Shown here in pieces: positions 57,319 to 64,000 of a DNA stretch of 64,000 nucleotides (the first letter of the stretch is position 1; each line of letters starts with the position of its first letter). Location: NCBI RefSeq assembly GCF_029407905.1, contig NC_073629.1, positions 54,138,301 through 54,202,300 of the forward strand, read 5' to 3'. Source of the DNA: Bubalus kerabau (lineage: Eukaryota > Chordata > Mammalia > Artiodactyla > Bovidae). A program made the position numbers and the translations under genes. Under the pieces are notes generated by a model that had not been told where the DNA came from, did no database searches, and worked only from the letters and a program-made list of their open reading frames with translations.

Positions 57319-57570
57319 GGATTAACTCCATTTCCAGCCCTTCTCTCTTCTCTGGAGAATGGAGGGTTGGGCTGAAAATTCCAAACTTCTTACCATGGCT
57401 TGGTCTTTCTGGTGATTGGTCCCCATCCAGGAGCCTACCCAGAGCCCACCCAGAGTCATTAGATTAAAAGATGCTCCTATTGGTCTTATCACTTAAGAGT
57501 TGATAAGGGATTTAGGAGACCTGTGTCAGGGACCAGAGGCAGAGACCAATATCTTTTCTATTATCACACA

Positions 57571-58335
57571 ATACCCCACGAAGAAAGACAACTTAATGCA
57601 ATGCATGACACTTGATTAGATCCTGGGTCAAAAGAAAGAACATTTTGGGGACATTTGGGGAAAGTTTGAGTACAAACTGTGTATTAGTTATTGCTGTATA
57701 ACCAGTCATTTCAAAATGTAGTGGCTTAAAAGACCAATGATCATTTAATTTCTCACAATTTCTTTGCTTAGGCATTTGGGAGTGGCTTGGTTGGACAGAT
57801 CTGGCTCAGGCTCAATTTTGAGGTTGTATTAAGAGGTTTAACTTAGGTTGCAGGATCCACTTCCAAGGTGATTCATTCAAACGGTGTAAGTTAGTGCTGG
57901 CAAATTGGCTCCTCTTCATGTGGCTGCTTGGGCATCTTCATTATATGGCAAGTGGCTTCCCCTAGAATGAGCAAGCCAAGAGACCAAGGTGGAAATTGTA
58001 ATACCCCTAGATTTAGAATCACAAACCATCACCTCCATCCTGTTGTATTCTATTTGTTACAAGAACCAGCCCTGATTCAAAGTAGGAGAGAACTGCATAA
58101 ACATGTGAACACCGAGAGATGAAGATTGGGTGCCATCTTGGAGGCTGGCTGGTACAGATTTTATATTAGATGAAACATTATATTAATTTAAATTTCCTGA
58201 ATATTATTAATGTCCTTGTTCTTAAGAGAAATGTGCTAAGGTATTTAAGCTGAAATATCAAAATGTGAGCAATTCTCTCTCAAATGGTTGAGCAAAAGTA
58301 ATCATAAATAAAAACAACTAAAAACACCCTATTGG
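57571..58335. other. Intergenic DNA with an unresolved old repeat
   Basis: 57686-58150 (TGCTGTATAACCAGTCATTT, TAGTGGCTTAAAAGACCAAT, GAGGCTGGCTGGTACAG) has the look of an old LTR or DNA repeat with the common 'gtggcttaaaa' phrase. I cannot name it. Confidence 0.4.
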
Positions 58336-58465
58336 GGCTTCCCTGGTGGCTCAGTGGTAAAGAATTTGCTGGAAAATGCAGGAGGTACAGGTTTGATCCC
58401 TGACCTGGGAAGATCCCACATTCATTTATGCACCACAGAAGACCAACAAACTCTACAACTAGGAC
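58336..58465 (+). mobile_element. tRNA-derived SINE fragment (Bov-tA head or CHR)
   Basis: GGGGCTTCCCTGGTGGCTCA, CAGGTTTGATCCCTGACCTG, then diverging after GGGAAGATCCCACA. Either a truncated Bov-tA or a related SINE. Confidence 0.75.
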
Positions 58466-59330
58466 TCCTCCTCCCGACCTTGCCCGAGAGCCAGTTGCTC
58501 AACTTTTATCAGCACACACACATTTACACACACACACATACATATATTTGCACACATATAGTTAGAAAGACAGAGGCAAAGAGAGAAAGAGAGGGAAGAA
58601 ATGAGGCAAATGACAAAAACTGGCAACCTAGGGGAAGAATACATGGGTGGATTCTTACACTCTTACGCTATTCTTGCAACTTTTCTATAGATTTAAATTT
58701 TTTTCAGAAAAAGCTGGGGAAAAATTAAAAATATAATCAGGGAAAATATGTAGAAATATATCATAGATGAAAAAATATTGGTCATTAGTTGATTTAGTTA
58801 AGTTGGATGAAGTGCTTTTATGATTTATTATAATATTCTTCCTACTTTGGTATATTCTTAGTTTTTCATAATAAAAAATTAACGAAGTATATATAAAACA
58901 AATTAACATACAAAGGCAGTTAACCAGCAAGAAACACTGCCAATACATGACAAATGTTAAGGGCAAAAATGTTAATTGAAATCTGCTAATTAGGCTTAGG
59001 TGAAGCACTACAAGAGACAGTACATATTCAAAGGACAAGTGTTTGCAAGAAAATCTGAATGTTCAATAACCATACTAGGGATAGGTTGCCTCTACTTTTA
59101 TAAGGCCTGAACCTTAATCCTTCATTCTACTTGACTTCTACTGAGAGTCAAACTGAACAACTGAACATCAGGAATTTGTGTTTTGTACACAGTAGGCAAT
59201 TAATATCTATATATTGAATGAATTAAGAGAAGAATAGGTCCCTGTCCTGCTCTCTTTCTAGATAGGTAACTCCATAAACAAGCACTAACACTCTTCTGGC
59301 CTAAGACAGAGAGAGACCAGGTAAAGAGAA
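58466..59330. other. AT-rich intergenic DNA
   Basis: A CA/TA-rich microsatellite lies at about 58512-58560 and a GA-rich stretch at 58570-58600. 59170-59225 resembles an L2 or MIR end (AGTAGGCAATTAATATCTAT). No gene. Confidence 0.45.
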
Positions 59331-59912
59331 CTGTTGCTCAGTAGCTCAGTCATGTCCGACTCTTTGCGACCTGAGGGACCGCAGCACACCAGGCTTCCCT
59401 GTCCTTCACCATCTCTTAGAGCTTGCTCAAACTCATGTCCTTTGAGTCAGTGATGTCATCCAACCATCTTATCCTCTGTCGTCCCTTCTCCTTCTGCCTT
59501 CAATCTTTCCCAGAACAAGGGTCTTTTCTAATAAGTCAGCTCTACACATCAGGTAGCCAAAGTATTGGAGCTTCAGCTTCAGCATCAGTCCTTCCAATGA
59601 ATATTCAGGATTGATTTCTTTTAGGACTGACTGGTTTGATCTCCTTGCAGTTCAAGGGACCCTCAAGAGTCTTCTCCAATACCACAGTTCGAAGGTATCA
59701 ATTCTTTGGCGCTTAGCCCTTTTTAATGGTTCAGCTCTCACATCCGTACATGACTCCTGGAAAGACCATAGCTTTGACTATATGGACCTTTGTCAGCAAA
59801 GTCGCTGCTTTTTTAATATGCTGTCTAGGTTTGTCATAACTTTTCTTCCAAGGGGCGTCTTTTAATTTCATCACTGCAGTCACTGTCTGCAGTGATTTTG
59901 AAGCCCAAGAAA
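59331..59912 (-). mobile_element. BovB LINE 3' end
   Basis: A reverse copy from TGTTGCTCAGTAGCTCAGTC to GCAGTGATTTTGAAGCCCAA, with several small deletions. Confidence 0.92.
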
Positions 59913-60115
59913 ATAAAGATAAAATAATGAGAACCATGGAGAGCCCAATTGGAAGGATGGGTATTACAGCTCCTGAAGAAACTATCCTTTCCCCCAGAGA
60001 TGGAGCAAGGAGCAAGTCCTGCTTTAAAGTCATGAGACCTGTACGGTCACACCACACTTGATTTAATGCTTTGTTGTTGCCATTCTGAAATCTTTAAACT
60101 TCTACTTATTATTAT

Positions 60116-60236
60116 TCTTTTTGCCTGAGCTGTGCAGCATGTGGGATTTTCTTTCCCTGGTCAGGGATCTAATTCATGTCCTCTGCATTGGAAATGGAAT
60201 CTTAACAGCTCCCATTAGACTGCCAGGGAAGTCCCC
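60116..60236 (-). mobile_element. CHR-type SINE fragment
   Basis: A reverse copy: GCTGTGCAGCATGTGGGATT, GGTCAGGGATCTAATTCATG, AGACTGCCAGGGAAGTCCCC. Confidence 0.75.
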
Positions 60237-60729
60237 ATTCTGAAATTTTTAATCATTTTATCTTTGGACTTGGATTTTGCAAGTTACACTGATGGGACAA
60301 GGGAACTTGTATGAGCAGAGGAGAGAGATATAATATGAGTTTCTACTCTCTCTTGCTATTCTGTTTGCATATAACATTCTGGATGTCCCATGAGCACAGA
60401 GCTCCCACTGATTCCGTGATGCCTGGGAGCCCAACAAGACTCAAGGCAAGAACAAGTTAAGTGAGTTCCACCTACTGGAGGGGGAGGGAGAGGCAGGGCA
60501 CTCACAGTCTTGAGAGGCCCTGCTGTGTGAAGCAGAACTTGATTTGAATGCAGAAAAAAAAGAAATGGTGCTCTAGATATCTAGATATAGAGCAATGGTG
60601 CTCCCTATCTTTATCTATATCTGCATATAGATATCTGTGAAGAAAAATGTTTGCTTGGTGATGGCTGGCTCAATCAATGGATGGACAGTTGGACATACAT
60701 ATTGCAAAGGGAAAGAATAGAGTCTGTGA
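60237..60729. other. Intergenic DNA
   Basis: A short repeat of TAGATATCTAGATATAGAGC/ATCTATATCTGCATATAGAT type lies at 60572-60632. No gene. Confidence 0.45.
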
Positions 60730-60749
60730 ATATATATATATATACATAC

Positions 60750-60796
<47 letters not shown>

Positions 60797-60805
60797 TACA
60801 TACAT
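60730..60805. repeat. (TA)n(CA)n(CATA)n compound microsatellite, 76-bp alternating purine-pyrimidine
   Basis: TA runs, then about 13 CA units, then CATA units, with unbroken purine-pyrimidine alternation. The BovB 3' terminus (TTGTTGTTGTTCAGTCACTC) begins immediately after it. Confidence 0.93.
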
Positions 60806-61204
60806 TGTTGTTGTTCAGTCACTCAGTCATGTCCAGCTATTTGATATCCCATGGACTGCAGCACACCAGGCTTCCCTGTCCTTCACCATCTCCTGGAGCT
60901 TGCTCAAACTCATGTCCATTAATCAGTGATAGAATCCAACCATCTCATCCTCTGTTGTTCCCTTCTCCTCCTGCCTTCAATCTTTCCCACCATCAGGGTG
61001 TTTTCCAATGAGTTGACTCTTCCCATCAGGTGACCAGAGTATTGGAGCTTCAGCTTTAGCATCAGTCCTTCCAATGAATATTCAGACTTGATTTCCTTTA
61101 GGATTGGACTGGTTTGATCTCCTTGCAGTCCAAGGGATTCTCAAGAGTCTTCTCCAGCACCAATTCCAAATCATCAATTCTTCAGTACTCAGCCTTTTTT
61201 CATG
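60806..61204 (-). mobile_element. BovB LINE 3' end
   Basis: A reverse copy from TTGTTGTTCAGTCACTCAGT to CAGTACTCAGCCTTTTTTCA. Confidence 0.92.
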
Positions 61205-63189
61205 GTGCTCTAGATGTAAATGTAATTTAAACATTGAGTAAAGAATCCTATGGATCCTTTCTTATTCATGTTACTTCCCTGAATTAGCCAACCACTAACG
61301 TGGAAAGCTATGACAGAAAGAAAGGGCAAAATGGTGACCCACAGTTTTCAAGTGTTTGCTTATTCGCCAGTAAACTAAAGGTAGAGAATTGGGAGAATGT
61401 GTGTGTATCAACACATGAAATAAAAGCAGTTGAGTTAGTTTTATCCAGTATTTCTACTGTTTTATTTAGTAAGCACAAAATCTTTATGTATCTTTGAGCT
61501 ACAAAATACAAATTGTGTAATTTCACTGTTCTCCATACACATTTAATGCTCTCAAATTTGTATTTAAAATGGACACTGCACAATAAAAAGATGAATGGTA
61601 AAACTTATGATAATTATCTAAAACTTTTTTATTTACTTAGAATGATATTAAATAGCAAATTAAAAATACCATTAAGTTGAAAGAATGAAGCAGAAAGCAT
61701 AAAACTTCCTATTTTAAAAATGACCTCTTTCATCCCTAACTTGCTTCTAGCCCCAGTCAGCAAGTGATCTCTCAAGGGGCTTTTCTGCAAGGGGACAAGC
61801 CTTTCAACACATTTTTAACATACAGAGTTGTATACTTGCTCCATCTGGTATCATTTCCCTGTGATATTAAGATTTGCTTATTAATCAATCCTCTCAGTGG
61901 AACAGCCACTCATTGCTTGAGAGGAGATTGTTTTCTGCTCCCTACAGGCTCAAGCCAAGGCTTATCCAGACCAGAACAGCCTGGCAACCATGGGTTGGAC
62001 ACGTGGCTTTAAAGTTTAACTTTACACAAACAGTGCATGCAGCCCAGGGCAAGGTCCATAAAGATAGGTCCCGACAGCCTTCCCTTTTAGTGCCTTGATG
62101 GCTCTGGGTCATCGAGGCCTTTAAGTTTTGGTTTCTACAGGAGGGATTTCAGAGAGATAGTGCTGCTTCTCTTGGCCCTGTGGCTTGTAGCCAGTTGGGT
62201 AACTGAAATTATTTACTCTTCATGCTCTCCAAGCATGAAGCCCTGAGGAGGGAAATAGAAGAGGCAGAAAGTATCTTTCACCTGAAAGTTTGCATGACAG
62301 CTGGTGGAAAGCTTGGGACATGATGTCAGAAGCTCTGTTCTTCTCAGATGTGAGACTTTGGGCAAGGCTCTCGTTCTGTCTATGCCTCAGATTCCTCATT
62401 TGCAAAGTGGAAGCAATGATACTGATCCTGCCTGTTAATTGAAGTTGTTGTGAAAAGTAAAATGGGATAATTTTATCATAAAGTTCTTTTTAACAGCAAA
62501 AGCACAACCAAAGTTATAAAAGCATTAAGGATGAAGGGTTCCAGAAAACAGCTTCAAATTAATGTCTTCAATGAACTCAACCAATGTTTATTAAGTTCCC
62601 ACCATGCTAGGTTCCATTCTAGGTGATGGAGATTCAGCAGTGAACAAACACTTTATGTGGAGAATTTGTAGTTTGTTATCCAAAGATAATTGTGCAAAAG
62701 AGGAAGAGTGGAATTGCAATTTTAAATCCGATCATATGGCAGTTTGCAATAATTCTGACCACTGACAAATCAGGCTGTCCTGGATCCACATCCCCTTGCA
62801 ATGGACTCTGCTGTTCCTGACTTGCTCATCAGAAGCCCGTGCCCTAAGGAATCTGGAAGCTTCCACTCTTGCCTTTTTGAAACCTTCATGCTGTTGTGTG
62901 AGGAAGCCTGGACTAGACCATAAAAGAATAAGATCCTCCATGAAGAGCGAAGCCCTGCCTTCAGCAACCCTGAGGCCCAGCTGCACAGGTGAGGCAATTT
63001 ATATGTTCTGGTCCCAGTTGAGCTGTCAGATGATTGCACCTCAGGATTATCCTGATGAACCCAGCTGATCTACAGAATTGAGAGAAATAATAAATCAGTG
63101 TTTTTACGAGGCCAGAGAAAGGAGATGCTTCTCAGAGAAAGCATCTCTGAGAAGGTGAAATGTAAATAGGAAGAGAAGAAGGAAGAAGC
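61205..63189. other. Intergenic DNA with a MIR and an MLT1-like fragment
   Basis: 62320-62465 is a forward MIR (TTTGGGCAAGGCTCTCGTTC, CTCATTTGCAAAGTGGAAGC). 62760-63105 resembles the 3' part of an MLT1-type LTR (CATGCTGTTGTGTGAGGAAG, TGAGAGAAATAATAAATCAG). Overlapping open frames there are not genes. Confidence 0.5.
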
Positions 63190-63511
63190 TGTTATGGCCT
63201 GAATGTATGTGTCCTCCTCAAATCCCTATGTTGAGGCCCTAACCCTTGTGTGGCTGTACTCATAGATGGGACCTTTCAGGACGTATCTGAGGTTAAACCA
63301 GGTCATGAGGTTGCATGGAGGAAAGGCCATGCGTGGACACAGCAAGAAGATGGTTGTCTGCAAGCCAGGCAGAGAGTTCTCACCAGAAATCAAATTGGCT
63401 CAAACCTTGATGTGTGCTTCTGTCTTCCAGGCCTGTGAGAAAATGAATGTCTGTTGTTTAAACTGTCCTGTCTGGGGTATTCTGTCATGGTGACCTGAGC
63501 AGACTAAGACA
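63190..63511 (+). mobile_element. MaLR-type solo LTR with 5-bp target-site duplication
   Basis: It starts TGTTATGGCCTGAATGTATG and ends GAGCAGACTAAGACA, the TG...CA ends of an ERVL-MaLR LTR (MLT1/MST-like). A perfect 5-bp duplication GAAGC flanks it (63185-63189, 63512-63516). No internal region. Confidence 0.85.
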
Positions 63512-64000
63512 GAAGCCAGGCAGGTATCTGGGGGAGAGCAGGGCCACAGAAGGAATGGCTGGTGCAAAGGCCCTGATGTAGCGGCCCGCTCAAGTGTTGA
63601 TGCTGAGCACAGGAAGCAGGGGCAGAACCAGAGGACACGAGATCAGAGCAAGGCGTGCAAATCAGCAGACCATTGCAAAGCTTGGCCTTTTACTCTCGGT
63701 TAAAAGGAAAGTCTGTGCAGTTTTTTGGGGGGGTGTGATATGTTCTCAAAGGACATGCATTTCTGAAATATTTGACTTTTATGTAATGATGAACACATGC
63801 TACTTTTGTAATCAGAAAAAAACAAAGACATTAGAACACTTAGAAGGCTACATAAGAATAAACAAACAAGTACGAGCTATGTCCTTTAATGCCAACTTAT
63901 GGGTACAGAGGAAAGAGGGGAGGGAGAAAGAGGAAGAAAATGGTAGGAGGCAGAGATCGCAGCTGATTAAAATGCTTGTCTTGCTGTGCCACTGCCCTTG
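63512..64000. other. Intergenic DNA at the right edge
   Basis: A MIR-like or unique segment plus purine-rich sequence near 63910-63950. No gene. By human gene order the next gene outward could be LRRC8D, but nothing of it is seen here. Confidence 0.4.

Larger units (their letters stand above)
56245..57570 (+). mobile_element. Ancient ERV LTR-like repeat, copy 2, with two SINE insertions
   Basis: It begins TGTGTAGTGACAAACCTCAA and ends near TCTATTATCACACA, sharing blocks with 43216-44115 in the same orientation. It is interrupted by the Bov-A2 at 56558-56828 and the Bov-tA at 57113-57318. No retroviral reading frame. Family not assigned. Confidence 0.55.

Noticed and set aside
62732..63068. 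Three overlapping open frames of 84-90 codons
   Set aside because: The DNA resembles an MLT1-type LTR and the frames conflict on both strands.
19160..64000. Search for the neighbouring gene expected by human order (LRRC8D) or for retrocopies
   Set aside because: No leucine-rich-repeat coding sequence, processed pseudogene or spliced gene was recognised in this 45 kb.

Overview
This 64 kb window is nuclear DNA from a ruminant, almost certainly a bovid. The evidence is the repeat content: tRNA-Glu-headed Bov-tA SINEs, Bov-A2 dimer SINEs, BovB (RTE-class) LINE fragments and a bovid-type L1 3' end, on a background of older mammalian L1, L2, MIR, hAT and MaLR repeats. The species (cattle, buffalo, sheep or goat) cannot be settled by eye.

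Only one protein-coding gene is supported. It is the 5' half of ZNF326 (ZIRD, the zinc-finger subunit of the DBIRD complex) on the minus strand. Six coding exons are visible, at 18669-18654, 16196-16152, 8166-8131, 8034-7923, 5819-5414 and 3050-2852. They join in frame through GT/AG introns into 271 complete codons plus one base, covering the Gly/Tyr/Arg-rich N-terminal region and the bipartite nuclear localisation signal. The exons for the AKAP95-type zinc fingers and the acidic tail lie beyond the left edge. A CpG island (about 18240-18960) covers exon 1. A CCAAT / CACGTG / TATA-like cluster lies about 450 bp upstream of the ATG.

Layout: 1-2851 is intron 6 with an antisense L1. 2852-18669 holds the six exons and five complete introns, which carry a hAT fossil, MER5A, L2, L1, several SINEs, a nested-palindrome element in intron 4 and a tandem duplication in intron 2. 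18670-19160 is the promoter flank. 19160-64000 is intergenic DNA with no recognisable gene, dominated by SINEs, nine BovB pieces and ancient LTRs.

I found no previously undescribed system such as a CRISPR array, novel operon or RNA machine. The points most worth a second look are these. Exon 3 of ZNF326 looks like an internal copy of the start of exon 4, and its weak splice donor matches an exonic Gly codon; the 96-nt intron that follows is stop-free and in frame. Intron 4 holds a nested-palindrome element. A 26-bp SINE tail sits between perfect 13-bp target-site duplications. A Bov-tA dimer was inserted as one unit. A BovB fragment and an L1 3' end are inserted together inside another BovB at an L1-type target. 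All calls were made by eye; repeat boundaries are approximate except where target-site duplications fix them.
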